Positions 47,184-55,952 of a stretch of 64,000 nucleotides of DNA are shown piece after piece (the stretch's first letter is position 1; each line of letters begins with the position of its first letter). The translations under genes and the position numbers were made by a program. The notes below the pieces were generated by a model. It searched no databases. It was not told the origin of the DNA and saw nothing but the letters and a program-made list of their open reading frames with translations. This DNA is from Novosphingobium silvae. GTDB lineage: Bacteria; Pseudomonadota; Alphaproteobacteria; Sphingomonadales; Sphingomonadaceae. The stretch is taken from the NCBI RefSeq assembly GCF_009856825.1, contig NZ_WVTD01000005.1, positions 124,001-188,000 of the forward strand, in the 5' to 3' direction.

Positions 47184-48599
47184 GTGGCTGATACTTATGA
47201 CGTCATCGTTCTCGGTTCCGGCCCCGGCGGCTACGTCGCGGCGATCCGCAGCGCGCAGCTTGGCCTGAAGACCGCCATCGTCGAGCGCGAACTGCTCGGT
47301 GGCATCTGCCTCAATTGGGGCTGCATCCCGACCAAGGCGCTCCTGCGCTCGGCCGAGGTGCTCCACCACATGAAGCATGCCAAGGACTATGGTCTGGCGG
47401 CGGACAACATCACCGCCGATCTCGACGCGATCGTGAAGCGTTCGCGCGGGGTGGCCAAGCAGCTCAATCAGGGCGTGACGCACCTGATGAAGAAGAACAA
47501 GATCACCGTTCACATGGGCACCGGCAAGCTCGTCGCCCCCGGCAAGCTAGAAGTGGCCGGCGAGAAGGGCACGGAGACGCTTTCCGCCAAGCACATCATC
47601 ATCGCCACGGGTGCACGCGCCCGCGAGCTCCCAGGCGCCAAGTCGGACGGCAACCGCATCTGGACCTACCGTCATGCGATGACGCCCAAGGAAATGCCCA
47701 GCAAGCTCCTGGTTCTGGGCTCGGGCGCCATCGGCATCGAGTTCGCAAGCTTCTACAACGACATGGGCGTCGACGTAACAGTCGTGGAGATGATGGACCG
47801 CATCGTTCCGGTCGAGGACAAGGACGTCTCCGCGTTCCTTGAAAAGGCGCTGACGAAGCAGGGCATGAAAATCCTCACCGGTGCCAAGGCAAGCGACGTC
47901 AAGGCTTCCGACAAGGGGGTCACCGTCAAGATCACTCCCAAGGGCGGCAAGGAAGAGACGCAGGAATTCAGCCACGTCATCGTCGCCATCGGCATTGTCC
48001 CCAACGTCGAGAATATCGGCCTGGAAGAACTCAAGATCGAGCCGGACGAGAAGTTCTTCGTCAAGGTGGACGACTATGGCCGCACCAACGTGCCGGGCGT
48101 GTGGGCTATCGGCGACTGCGTGAAGGGCCCCTGGCTGGCGCACAAGGCAAGCCACGAAGGCGTCACGACTGCCGAAACGATCGCCAAGGAACTTGGCAAC
48201 AAGGACGTCCATCCGCACCCCCTCGATCGCAACAACATCCCGGGCTGCACTTACTGCCACCCGCAGATCGCATCGGTGGGCATGACCGAGGCAAAGGCCA
48301 AGGAGGCCGGGTACGACGTCAAGACCGGAACCTTCCCGTTCATCGGCAACGGCAAGGCGATCGCGCTTGGCGAGCCGGAAGGCTTCGTGAAGACCGTGTT
48401 TGACGCGAAGACCGGCGAACTGCTGGGCGCGCACATGATCGGCGCCGAAGTGACCGAGATGATCCAGGGTTACGTCGTGGGCAAGACCTTGGAAACCACC
48501 GAGATCGAGCTGATGAACACCGTGTTCCCGCATCCGACGATCTCGGAAACGATGCACGAGGCAACGCTCGCGGCATACGGGCGGGCGCTGCACATTTAG
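47184..48599 (+). CDS. lpdA: Dihydrolipoyl dehydrogenase (E3)
   Basis: E3 reoxidises dihydrolipoamide using FAD and NAD. The 471-residue protein has the FAD loop VIVLGSGPGGYVAAI, the redox disulfide GGICLNWGCIPTKALL (CxxxxC), the NAD loop VLGSGAIGIEFASF and the dimer-interface catalytic motif HPHPTISE-like FPHPTISETMHEA. GTG 47184 is chosen because AGGAG lies ten bases upstream and the protein then begins ADTYDVIVLG. A T-rich terminator follows. Confidence 0.96.
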   Translation: MADTYDVIVLGSGPGGYVAAIRSAQLGLKTAIVERELLGGICLNWGCIPTKALLRSAEVLHHMKHAKDYGLAADNITADLDAIVKRSRGVAKQLNQGVTHLMKKNKITVHMGTGKLVAPGKLEVAGEKGTETLSAKHIIIATGARARELPGAKSDGNRIWTYRHAMTPKEMPSKLLVLGSGAIGIEFASFYNDMGVDVTVVEMMDRIVPVEDKDVSAFLEKALTKQGMKILTGAKASDVKASDKGVTVKITPKGGKEETQEFSHVIVAIGIVPNVENIGLEELKIEPDEKFFVKVDDYGRTNVPGVWAIGDCVKGPWLAHKASHEGVTTAETIAKELGNKDVHPHPLDRNNIPGCTYCHPQIASVGMTEAKAKEAGYDVKTGTFPFIGNGKAIALGEPEGFVKTVFDAKTGELLGAHMIGAEVTEMIQGYVVGKTLETTEIELMNTVFPHPTISETMHEATLAAYGRALHI

Positions 48600-48626
48600 G
48601 CTCGGCCATCGCGATATTTAGGGAAG

Positions 48627-48654
48627 AGGGGCAGTCGCAAGGCTGCCCCTTTTT
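48627..48654 (+). terminator. Rho-independent terminator after lpdA
   Basis: AGGGGCAG (48627-48634), an 8-base loop, CTGCCCCT (48643-48650) and then TTTT (T5 with the stem base). This is the best classical terminator in the window and ends the PDH E2/E3 operon. Confidence 0.9.
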
Positions 48655-48683
48655 CGTGCGCTGCCGGATTAGAGAGCGTTCGG

Positions 48684-49064
48684 CTAACCCGCCGCGCGGA
48701 CAATATGTTCGAACACTGCAATGTGGAGGGGAGCATCGAATTCGCATCCCACCGCACCGTTGCGGATCCAGCATATGCGCGCGCTGAGGAGCTGAAGTCC
48801 GGGTATGCGGATGCGCAGCGGCAGTTCCTGGCGAGCCTGCAGAAGGCATCCTATGCGAAAGCCACCCGGTGACAGATCCTCCAGAAGCGCGATCCTCCAG
48901 GGGCGCGTGCCCTGTCGCACCTCGCAGCGGATGTCCACGCCCACCCGGGCGGAGCGCGGTAGATGCTCACCAGGAAGTGGCACGATCGTGTCGATGGACA
49001 ATGGTCTCTCCTCGGAGGAGGAGACGATTGCCCTCCGAGTGGTTACCGGATCGTTAACCGGCAC
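48684..49064 (-). CDS. PilZ domain protein
   Basis: The 126-residue protein has an N-terminal extension and a PilZ barrel. The second c-di-GMP motif is clear (EDLSPGGF, DxSxxG), but the first is RSAR rather than RxxxR (about residues 37-40), so c-di-GMP binding is less certain than for the other PilZ protein in the window. It stands between lpdA and acs. Confidence 0.75.
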   Translation of the reverse strand: MPVNDPVTTRRAIVSSSEERPLSIDTIVPLPGEHLPRSARVGVDIRCEVRQGTRPWRIALLEDLSPGGFRIGCLLQARQELPLRIRIPGLQLLSARICWIRNGAVGCEFDAPLHIAVFEHIVRAAG

Positions 49065-49254
49065 TCACCTCACAACGCGATCGCGGCATGATCGTCGCGA
49101 CTTTCTATCAATGTGGCCCTGTGGCATCCACCCAGTACGGCGGGATCGGACAGATGGTCGAGCACGGCCCGGCCGACGCCTTTTCCACATGATCGCGAAA
49201 GACGACGGGTCCGGCTATTCTCGAGCCGAACAACCTGCCTTGATCCAGATCACG

Positions 49255-49295
49255 AGGACCGCCATCTTTCAATCAAGATGGATGCCGGTGGTCCT
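49255..49295 (+). promoter_or_regulatory. Structured leader upstream of acs
   Basis: A nested hairpin, AGGACC (49255-49260) with GGTCCT (49290-49295) outside and CCATCTT (49262-49268) with AAGATGG (49275-49281) inside, lies 36 bases before the acs ATG. It may be a 5' UTR element or an operator dyad; no known riboswitch matches. Confidence 0.4.
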
Positions 49296-49330
49296 GCGAT
49301 GCAGTGATCCCCAAGAAGAGGAGACCGACC

Positions 49331-51280
49331 ATGGCAGAGGCCGTATATCCCGTCAGCGCCGAGTGGGCCCGCGACGCCCTCATTGACGAAGGCCGGTACC
49401 GGGAGATGTACGAACGATCCGTCAGCGATCCGGAATCCTTCTGGCGAGAAGAAGCGCAGCGAGTGGACTGGATGCGACCCTTTACCGTGGTCAAGCAGAC
49501 CAGTTTCCACGAGGATGACTTCGGGATCTCTTGGTTCACCGACGGCACGCTCAACCTCTCGGCCAACTGCCTTGACCGCCATCTCGCCGCGCGGGGCGAG
49601 GAGATCGCCATCCTCTGGGAGGCGGACGATCCGAGCACGCCGGAACGCCGCATCACCTACCGCCAACTTCACGAACAGGTCTGCCGCTTCGCCAATCTGC
49701 TCAAGTCCAAGGGCGTGCGAAAGGGGGAGCGGGTGACGATCTACCTGCCCATGGTGCCGGAAGCGGCCGTCGCCATGCTGGCTTGCGCGAGGATCGGTGC
49801 GATCCATTCCATCGTTTTCGCCGGATTCTCACCCGAGGCACTCGCCGGGCGGATCACCGACTGCGACAGCCGCATCGTCCTCACTGCGGATGAGGGCCTG
49901 CGCGGGGGCAAGAAGATCCCTCTCAAAACCAACGTGGACGAGGCGCTGAAGGAATGCGCCTGCGTGGACACGGTCATCGTGCTCGCCCACACCGGGGCCG
50001 ACGTGCACATGGAGGATGGACGCGACTGCGACTGGGCGTCGGCTGCGGAAGGGCAGAGCGCGGAGTGCGAGCCTGCAGAGATGAACGCGGAGGATCCGCT
50101 GTTCATCCTCTACACCTCCGGCTCCACGGGCAAGCCGAAGGGCGTGCTCCACACGACCGGCGGCTATGCGGTGTGGGCATCGATGACGCATGAGTACGTG
50201 TTCGACTATAAGCCGGGCCAGATCTTCTGGTGCGCCGCCGACGTGGGCTGGGTCACCGGGCACTCCTATGTGGTCTACGGCCCGCTGATGAACGGCGCCA
50301 CCACCGTGATGTTCGAAGGCGTGCCGAACCACCCCGATCCAAGCCGCTTCTGGCAGATCGTGGACAAGTTCGGCGTGGAGATATTCTATGCCGCCCCCAC
50401 AGCCTTGCGTTCGCTCATGCGCGAAGGGGACGAGTGGGTGCGCAAGACGAGCCGCAAGTCGCTCCGGCTCCTTGGCTCCGTCGGCGAGCCCATCAACCCC
50501 GAGGCATGGGGCTGGTATCACGAGGTCGTTGGAGAAGGCCGATGCCCGATCGTGGATACCTGGTGGCAGACGGAGACCGGAGGCGTGATGATCAGCCCAC
50601 TACCCGGCGCCACCGCTCTCAAGCCCGGATCGGCGACAAGGCCGATGTTCGGCGTGCAGCCCCGGCTTCTCGACAGCGACGGCAGGGAGATCGACGGGGC
50701 CGGCGATGGCTGCCTCGTCATCACGGATAGCTGGCCGGGGCAGATGCGCACCGTCTGGGGCGATCACGAGCGATTTTTCCAGACGTACTTCAGCACATTC
50801 AAGGGCGCATACTTCACGGGCGATGGATGCCGGCGCGACGAGGACGGCTACTACTGGATCACGGGTCGGATCGACGATGTCATCAACGTTTCAGGTCACC
50901 GCCTCGGCACTGCCGAAGTGGAAAGCGCCCTTGTCGCCCATGCCAAGGTGGCCGAGGCCGCCGTCGTGGGTATGCCGCATGACATCAAGGGGCAGGGCAT
51001 CTACGCGTTCGTCACCACGAACGCCGAAGTTGAACCGGATGAGGACCTGCGCAAGGCGCTTGTAGCCTGGGTTCGCCATGAGATCGGCCCCATAGCGACG
51101 CCGGACGTCATCCAGTTCACACCCGCGCTTCCGAAGACCCGTTCCGGCAAGATCATGCGCAGGATCCTGCGCAAGATCGGGGAGAACGATGTCTCGAACC
51201 TGGGGGACACGTCCACCCTTGCCGATCCCTCGGTGGTCGACAGCCTGATCGCGAACAGACCGCAACCCGCCACCACCTGA
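49331..51280 (+). CDS. acs: Acetyl-CoA synthetase
   Basis: Acs activates acetate to acetyl-CoA via acetyl-AMP. The 649-residue adenylating enzyme has the P-loop [11 protein letters not shown] (about residues 257-267), [31 protein letters not shown] and the C-terminal catalytic lysine in [14 protein letters not shown], which in other bacteria is switched off by acetylation. ATG 49331 has GAGGAG upstream at good spacing. A hairpin terminator follows. Confidence 0.96.
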   Translation: MAEAVYPVSAEWARDALIDEGRYREMYERSVSDPESFWREEAQRVDWMRPFTVVKQTSFHEDDFGISWFTDGTLNLSANCLDRHLAARGEEIAILWEADDPSTPERRITYRQLHEQVCRFANLLKSKGVRKGERVTIYLPMVPEAAVAMLACARIGAIHSIVFAGFSPEALAGRITDCDSRIVLTADEGLRGGKKIPLKTNVDEALKECACVDTVIVLAHTGADVHMEDGRDCDWASAAEGQSAECEPAEMNAEDPLFILYTSGSTGKPKGVLHTTGGYAVWASMTHEYVFDYKPGQIFWCAADVGWVTGHSYVVYGPLMNGATTVMFEGVPNHPDPSRFWQIVDKFGVEIFYAAPTALRSLMREGDEWVRKTSRKSLRLLGSVGEPINPEAWGWYHEVVGEGRCPIVDTWWQTETGGVMISPLPGATALKPGSATRPMFGVQPRLLDSDGREIDGAGDGCLVITDSWPGQMRTVWGDHERFFQTYFSTFKGAYFTGDGCRRDEDGYYWITGRIDDVINVSGHRLGTAEVESALVAHAKVAEAAVVGMPHDIKGQGIYAFVTTNAEVEPDEDLRKALVAWVRHEIGPIATPDVIQFTPALPKTRSGKIMRRILRKIGENDVSNLGDTSTLADPSVVDSLIANRPQPATT

Positions 51281-51305
51281 AACCAGACGTTCGCTGCAAA
51301 GCTGC

Positions 51306-51332
51306 CTCGGGCCGGTGACAAGCCGGCCCGGG
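51306..51332. terminator. Terminator between acs and the exported papain-like gene
   Basis: CTCGGGCCGG (51306-51315) pairs with CCGGCCCGGG (51323-51332), ten pairs including one G-T, with a 7-base loop. It can serve both convergent genes. Confidence 0.65.
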
Positions 51333-51341
51333 GCGGCCAGC

Positions 51342-51884
51342 TCATGGCGCGGGCAGCACGGCCACGCCAGGATTGAGCTCGGCGATGTGATCGAGATAGT
51401 TCCTGGGCTTGCGCATCAGCTTTGGCGGGAAGTCGGCCTTCAGCCCCGACATCTGCGCCACGACCCCGACAAAGGTGACGCAATTGCGCTTGTCGATGTT
51501 CCACTGGTACGTGGGGTCGTGCCACCAGGTCTGAACTTCCTTGACGATCTTGTGATAGGTTTCGTCACTGACCGGCACACTGAAGTGATAGTTCGCCCGC
51601 TGGATGTAGTCTGGTTTTTCGATCAGCATCGTTTGCGGCACGGACCGGAACAAGAAGCTGGGATCGCTCGTCTTCGCAGAAAACCCATAGTTCTCCTCGA
51701 TAGTGCGTCCGTCCGAATCGAGCGTGCCTTTGAGAGTGACGAAGGCGTGCACGGAGCGCAGACGGGTGAACGAGGTCTGGACGCTATAGAAGGAGACGTA
51801 AACCTTGGCGGAAGCCGGCTCTGCCAGGACGCCGACGATCATCACCACGAAAACGGCAAGACTACGCAAGTTGCGCCGAACCAC
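51342..51884 (-). CDS. Exported protein with permuted papain-like (NlpC/LRAT-type) motifs
   Basis: The 180-residue protein has a signal peptide (SLAVFVVMIVGVLAEPASA, cleavage about residue 26). A His in SVHAFVTLKG (about residue 46) near the start and a Cys in KRNCVTFVG (about residue 135) near the end follow the circularly permuted NlpC/P60 (LRAT/DUF4105-like) order. A cell-wall or lipid hydrolase is possible; function is unknown. It is the last gene before the island and is flanked by a 14-bp direct repeat. Confidence 0.6.
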   Translation of the reverse strand: MVRRNLRSLAVFVVMIVGVLAEPASAKVYVSFYSVQTSFTRLRSVHAFVTLKGTLDSDGRTIEENYGFSAKTSDPSFLFRSVPQTMLIEKPDYIQRANYHFSVPVSDETYHKIVKEVQTWWHDPTYQWNIDKRNCVTFVGVVAQMSGLKADFPPKLMRKPRNYLDHIAELNPGVAVLPAP

Positions 51885-51972
51885 AGGCGGCCCTCCAAAG
51901 CTGCACCGATCGGCTTTGCAGCCTATCGCAGCATCGCGCCGGAGTCATCCATTTCGGATCCACTTCTTGAGC

Positions 51973-51986
51973 CCGGTGACAAGCCG
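51973..51986. repeat. 14-bp repeat, second copy
   Basis: CCGGTGACAAGCCG occurs here and at 51312-51325 (inside the acs terminator), flanking the exported papain-like gene in the same orientation. Origin unknown. Confidence 0.6.
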
Positions 51987-52036
51987 TTCTGTAGCGTCAC
52001 CAAGGCGACAACTGCGATCCAGCTATGAAGGTGTGC

Positions 52037-52051
52037 TTGGCGGACAGGGTG
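52037..52051. repeat. Left attachment-site repeat of the tRNA-Ser island
   Basis: TTGGCGGACAGGGTG is identical to 57728-57742, which is the 3' end of tRNA-Ser (its CCA, discriminator and acceptor strand). It marks the outer boundary of the island opposite the tRNA, as expected after site-specific integration. Confidence 0.85.
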
Positions 52052-52198
52052 CCCGCCGCAAGACAGGGCAAAAATGGCTAAATTCTGCCGTTTCTATGAT
52101 CCTGCCGAATGCCAATACCCCGACTTTTACCCCATGGCCATAAATGGTGGAGTGTAAGGCGGCACGCGGGAATCGCGAATCAACCGCCCACTTGGATA

Positions 52199-52402
52199 TC
52201 ACGCGGCCGACCTCCACCCCATGGGATCCGATACCCAAGCGTCGATGTCGCTTTCATACCAAGCGACAAGGCCAGGGCTGATTTGGAGAGAAGGGGGGAA
52301 CGTGCCCGCCTTCATGCGATTGTAGATCGTGGTTCGCGCCAAGCCAGTTCGCGCCTTGACGTCCGCCAAGCGGAGCAGGTTGTCGCGTCTGCGGTCAACC
52401 AT
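52199..52402 (-). CDS. AlpA-family regulator
   Basis: The 67-residue protein has the MerR-like winged helix of AlpA: LLRLADVKARTGLARTTIYNRMKAGTFPPSLQI, then VAWYESDIDAWV. In P4-type and CP4-57 elements AlpA controls the integrase gene and excision. An AGGAGG lies five bases before ATG 52402, the best ribosome site in the island. It is the last gene of the operon and overlaps the preceding gene by eight bases. Confidence 0.88.
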   Translation of the reverse strand: MVDRRRDNLLRLADVKARTGLARTTIYNRMKAGTFPPSLQISPGLVAWYESDIDAWVSDPMGWRSAA

Positions 52403-53381
52403 TGTGGCCTCCTACTACTTTGTAATGCTTGTCGACGAAGCCCTCGCGCGCGCCACGAACCATGCAGGCGTTTACCCACGTCATCCGGTCAGGCCCGAGA
52501 CGCCGAACATGGCCGCGGCGAAGATGGGAGCGCTGTCCGGTCCCGCCCTCAGCGCTATCGGCACCGACCTCCTGCCCGGCGATCTTGAGGACATGAAAGT
52601 CCTTCAGCGGGGTCTTGCTGGCCTTGATCCGTGCCCTGTTTAAACGCCATCCTTGCGAGCGCTTCTCGGTCGATACGTTTGTGCAGGCGAGCGCGACACA
52701 CAGGTCGCTGTAGGCGTTGAACTCGTCCATCAGATCCGCGACCAGCATCTCCTGCATCGTGCTCGCGCCGTGCTCGGCGATGCCTCGCGCGATGCCCTCG
52801 GGCATGAGGGGCAGCAAACCGCGCACCTCCAACCGCGGAGCTTCCGCCTGCTTGTTATTGATCCGGCCTGAGGCCAGCATCTGCCGGCCGTGCTCACTCA
52901 TTGGCGCACGGATGTACGCGGCGTCATAGGGGATCATCGCTGCCGCGCCGGTCGGCAGCCACATCTTGACGTGGTCGAAGTAACAGATGCTCGCCACCAC
53001 CACGCCTTCGCCTGGTGCCGGTCCGCCGGTATCGGCGAAACCGCTGGGCATCTTCCCGTCCCACTCCCACGCCAGCGCAATCCGGCGAGAGGAGGCGGTG
53101 GCCTCGTATACCGACGATGGCGACCATTCGTTCTGGAAGCTGCGGTATTCAAGCGCCACGACGGGGAAGGGAGGATGGAAGCACTCGGGCGCGACCTGCG
53201 GGCGCACCTTGGAGCGATCCAGAAGCGTACCGCTGTCGGGCATGACGAACACCTCGGCGCGGCGCAGCAGGTCGATGATGAAGGATATGCCCGCCCTATC
53301 GCCAGGTCCCAGGCCGGTGCTGTCCAGCGAGCTCATCAGATCCTTGATGGCCTTCGTGGTGTAGTTGAGCGGCTGGGTCAT
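52395..53381 (-). CDS. Large island protein with C-terminal HxRRGH motif (AcrVA2-like candidate)
   Basis: The 328-residue protein has no catalytic motif I recognise. Its C-terminus, SHLRRGHVRRL...TWVNACMVRG (about residues 285-312), resembles the RPHIRRGHW...VRW ending of the AcrVA2-type proteins found on phages and plasmids, and the lengths agree (AcrVA2 is 322). AcrVA2 lowers Cas12a expression. The link is by motif and size only, so anti-CRISPR activity is a hypothesis. ATG 53381 forms an ATGA overlap with the upstream gene. Confidence 0.6.
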   Translation of the reverse strand: MTQPLNYTTKAIKDLMSSLDSTGLGPGDRAGISFIIDLLRRAEVFVMPDSGTLLDRSKVRPQVAPECFHPPFPVVALEYRSFQNEWSPSSVYEATASSRRIALAWEWDGKMPSGFADTGGPAPGEGVVVASICYFDHVKMWLPTGAAAMIPYDAAYIRAPMSEHGRQMLASGRINNKQAEAPRLEVRGLLPLMPEGIARGIAEHGASTMQEMLVADLMDEFNAYSDLCVALACTNVSTEKRSQGWRLNRARIKASKTPLKDFHVLKIAGQEVGADSAEGGTGQRSHLRRGHVRRLGPDRMTWVNACMVRGAREGFVDKHYKVVGGHNG

Positions 53382-53608
53382 TCGGGGCAATCCTTTTCGC
53401 TCGCAGCAACCCGCGCGTAGTGATCCTCCGCTGCCTCGAGCTGGGCACGCGCGAACTCCATCGGGGTCAGGTCTTTCAGCGCGACGATATGGGCGGCCTG
53501 GGCGAGCAGCCCGCTCGCTTCAGCCGAGTCGGGGACGATCCCGAAAGCGATGTCGGCAAGGGACCGCGCGAGTTCGTCGAGACGGGCTTCGCGAGCTTCG
53601 TTGGTCAT
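53378..53608 (-). CDS. Hypothetical island protein, 76 residues
   Basis: A small, mostly helical acidic protein (AREARLDELARSLADIAF, then FARAQLEAAEDHYARVAAS) without recognised domains, perhaps coiled-coil. It shares ATGA overlaps on both sides within the island operon, which argues that it is a real, co-translated gene. Confidence 0.65.
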   Translation of the reverse strand: MTNEAREARLDELARSLADIAFGIVPDSAEASGLLAQAAHIVALKDLTPMEFARAQLEAAEDHYARVAASEKDCPE

Positions 53609-53922
53609 TGAAGGGTGACCTTTCCGGTGCCTTTACCAGGGCGCATCTCCTCCCACTGCGCTCCAGCGAGATGGAAGAGGCGGGTCAGATGCCCGTGCGG
53701 ATCATCCATGCGCCCCTCACTTAACCGCTTCGCCATATACGTCAGGATGCCGATCAGACCGCCGTTCACAACGGCGGCCAGGACGATCGGGTCGGGCACG
53801 TCGGTCATTTGCTTGGCATGCGCCGCACTGCCCTGCAGGAGTTCCTCGACGGAGGTACTGAACAACTCAGCAAGCTGCTGCATCAGATGTACTGCGGCGT
53901 CGGAATCGTCCCGTCCTGTCAC
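53605..53922 (-). CDS. Hypothetical island protein, 105 residues
   Basis: The GTG at 53922 overlaps the preceding stop as GTGA and has AGGAAA upstream; this fixes the start better than a TTG at 53940. The middle is hydrophobic (PIVLAAVVNGGLIGILTYMA, about residues 45-64), so it may be a single-pass membrane protein. Function unknown. Confidence 0.6.
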   Translation of the reverse strand: MTGRDDSDAAVHLMQQLAELFSTSVEELLQGSAAHAKQMTDVPDPIVLAAVVNGGLIGILTYMAKRLSEGRMDDPHGHLTRLFHLAGAQWEEMRPGKGTGKVTLQ

Positions 53923-54434
53923 GCTGCGTTTCCTTTCCAAGGTTCGCCGCCGTGTTCCAGCTGCTCAATCCGGTAGAGGAGGAGGTCTATCGCCGCCGAA
54001 GAGACGGTGATCTGGCCGCCGCGCTGCTCACATCCAGCAAGCTTGAGGTGTTCCATTGCGCTGTGCAGCCAGTCCTCAGGCGTTCCCATGGACGCCGCCA
54101 GTTCGTTGAGCGTCGCCCCCTTGCGAAGGGTCGCGAAACGATCGGAGTAACCCGGCGTCAGGACGAGGTTGTCCTCATCATAGTCGATCTCGATCACTCG
54201 CTTCCCGGCGGTCTCCGCTGCCAAAAGGTTGGCGTGGTGAAACTCGGCTGCGGCAAGGTCGCGCAACATCGCGACGACGCGGCCCATGCTGGCGTCGCCA
54301 ATATCGGCGAAGCCGGCAGCGTCGGCGCTAGTGCGCCACTCCGCCTTGGTCGTGAACTTCGGCTGGCCACTCTGCCACTGGCAGAACTCAAGAATGCGTT
54401 CGTCGGACGGACGGCTGAAATTGGTAACGGTCAT
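53919..54434 (-). CDS. Hypothetical island protein, 171 residues
   Basis: The protein has an N-terminal ERILEFCQWQSGQPKFTTKAEW-like helix and a second helical part near residues 90-130 (FATLRKGATLNELAASMG). No family was recognised. ATG 54434 and the stop of the next gene overlap (ATGA). Confidence 0.6.
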   Translation of the reverse strand: MTVTNFSRPSDERILEFCQWQSGQPKFTTKAEWRTSADAAGFADIGDASMGRVVAMLRDLAAAEFHHANLLAAETAGKRVIEIDYDEDNLVLTPGYSDRFATLRKGATLNELAASMGTPEDWLHSAMEHLKLAGCEQRGGQITVSSAAIDLLLYRIEQLEHGGEPWKGNAA

Positions 54435-54550
54435 GGTTCTTTCCTTGCGAGTTTGCGCAGGGCGCGGAGGTCGCGCGCGATGCTGTGGAGGGGCCAGCCG
54501 ATCCAGATCAGGGCGACCAGCGTGATGGAAATGATTGCGTCTTCGCTCAT
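54431..54550 (-). CDS. Small membrane protein, 39 residues
   Basis: ATG 54550 overlaps the ParB-like stop (ATGA), and the stop overlaps the next gene. The sequence has one hydrophobic span (ISITLVALIWIGWPLHSI) and a basic C-terminus (RDLRALRKLARK), consistent with a one-pass inner-membrane protein. Such microproteins in phage-like operons can be holin-like or regulatory; function unknown. A longer upstream reading is possible but overlaps the ParB-like gene in another frame. Confidence 0.55.
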   Translation of the reverse strand: MSEDAIISITLVALIWIGWPLHSIARDLRALRKLARKEP

Positions 54551-55704
54551 GAGCTGATCACCGGCACTTCCTCGTAGGCCATCAGTAGGGCGTCCCGGAT
54601 TGCGGTGGCGCGGGTGTCGCCGCCCTTCAGACCGGTGACGAAGCTGCCCCATTCCTCAGCCGAGTAGCGGAGCAGCGCCTGAAACATGCGGTCGGGATCG
54701 AAGCCCTCGGGCGGTGACGTCAGCATTTTGACGATGCCCAGGAAGATCGAACCGGAGTGGACAACCTTCTGGCCGGGGAAGGCCTCGGCGATGTTCGTCA
54801 GCGCTGCCGAGACGATCTGCTCACCGTGCTTGCGCAAGGTGCTGGCGATTGATGCCGTGAAGGCGATCTCGCCCGGCTTCCAGGCGGAGGATGAGGTGTT
54901 CCGGGTGATCGTCAGGCCAGCCTCGGTGACCAGCCGGTTGATCTCCAGTGCGTCCTCGTCCGCAGCGGCAAGCGCCGCGTGGAAGTCGTCCAGCCGGTTC
55001 ATCGGCTTGCGCGCCCGGTTGGCGCTGATGAACATCCGCGCCTCCTCCTCGGGGCTCGAGTAGTTGAACACGCAGCAAGGCATGTGCGGGATGTCGCCGC
55101 GCATCTTTGCTGCAACGGTGCGATGCTGTCCGTCGATCACCGACAATGTGCCGTCCGGCCGCCGCGAGACGACGAGCGGCGCGCACAGGCGCCAGTCGAA
55201 GTTCGCAGCGATCGACGCGATCAGCCGGCGCGAGGCGTCGTTGTCCGTCGAGCGCTGGTAGACGGCGTCGATGCTCAGGCGGTCGACCTTGATCCACTCG
55301 ATCGTCGGCGGGTCGCCCAGCGGCTCGGGATAGGCCCGCTTACGCTCGGTCGGCTTGACCTTCCCGGCGGCGCGGCCTCGTGCGGCCGGCGTCTTCGCTG
55401 CGCAGGCCTTGTCGACGTTCTTGCCCGGACCGACCGGCGCCGGAACTGCGCGGTCCATCTCCTCGAGTTCGGCGATCAGCTCGTCCGCTTCGCCCAGGAT
55501 CCGGGTATAGGCGATGTCGCGGTGGAGGATCACGGCGTGGCCTACGTGGACCTTCGCCACAACGTCAGCCTTTCCTACCTTAGACCGGATTTCGAACGAT
55601 CCGTTGGGCTCGCGCGGCTGTGCGACGTGCGGGATGAGCCAATCAGGAATTCCGTTCGGCCCCCGGTTGATCCAGTGACGGCTGTTGGTGCCGAAGCGCG
55701 TCAT
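54547..55704 (-). CDS. ParB/Srx-fold DNA-binding-type protein (DGQHR)
   Basis: The 385-residue protein has a ParB/sulfiredoxin-like domain with VDRLSIDAVYQRS (about 140-152) and the hallmark VIDGQHRTVAAKM (DGQHR about 191-195), preceded by a 130-residue unique region. Family members include partition proteins and nucleases or CTPases of phages and plasmids. The CTP-binding pattern was not verified. ATG 55704 overlaps the upstream gene (ATGA). Confidence 0.8.
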   Translation of the reverse strand: MTRFGTNSRHWINRGPNGIPDWLIPHVAQPREPNGSFEIRSKVGKADVVAKVHVGHAVILHRDIAYTRILGEADELIAELEEMDRAVPAPVGPGKNVDKACAAKTPAARGRAAGKVKPTERKRAYPEPLGDPPTIEWIKVDRLSIDAVYQRSTDNDASRRLIASIAANFDWRLCAPLVVSRRPDGTLSVIDGQHRTVAAKMRGDIPHMPCCVFNYSSPEEEARMFISANRARKPMNRLDDFHAALAAADEDALEINRLVTEAGLTITRNTSSSAWKPGEIAFTASIASTLRKHGEQIVSAALTNIAEAFPGQKVVHSGSIFLGIVKMLTSPPEGFDPDRMFQALLRYSAEEWGSFVTGLKGGDTRATAIRDALLMAYEEVPVISS

Positions 55705-55952
55705 GATGATTTCCTTCGTGCGGATTGCGCCGCCTGCATCTTCGCAGCGATGCGATCGACCTTCTCGACAGCCTCGGCGAAGTTCTCGGCCCAGCGCTGG
55801 TCGCGACTACCCTTGGGCACCTTGCCGAGCATGGCGCGCTCGCGGACCCACCAGTCGAGCATGATCTTGAGACGCAGCGTCTCGCGATTGTCGCTCGGCA
55901 ACAGGGGCTCGCGGACACGGTGCAGCGGGAATGGGATCACTTGACCCATCAT
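55701..55952 (-). CDS. Hypothetical island protein, 83 residues
   Basis: The protein contains two helices (RLKIMLDWWVRERAML and RWAENFAEAVEKVDRIAAKM), with a basic end. No family recognised. Start ATG 55952 shares ATGA with the stop of the upstream gene; a second ATG follows directly. Confidence 0.6.
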   Translation of the reverse strand: MMGQVIPFPLHRVREPLLPSDNRETLRLKIMLDWWVRERAMLGKVPKGSRDQRWAENFAEAVEKVDRIAAKMQAAQSARRKSS

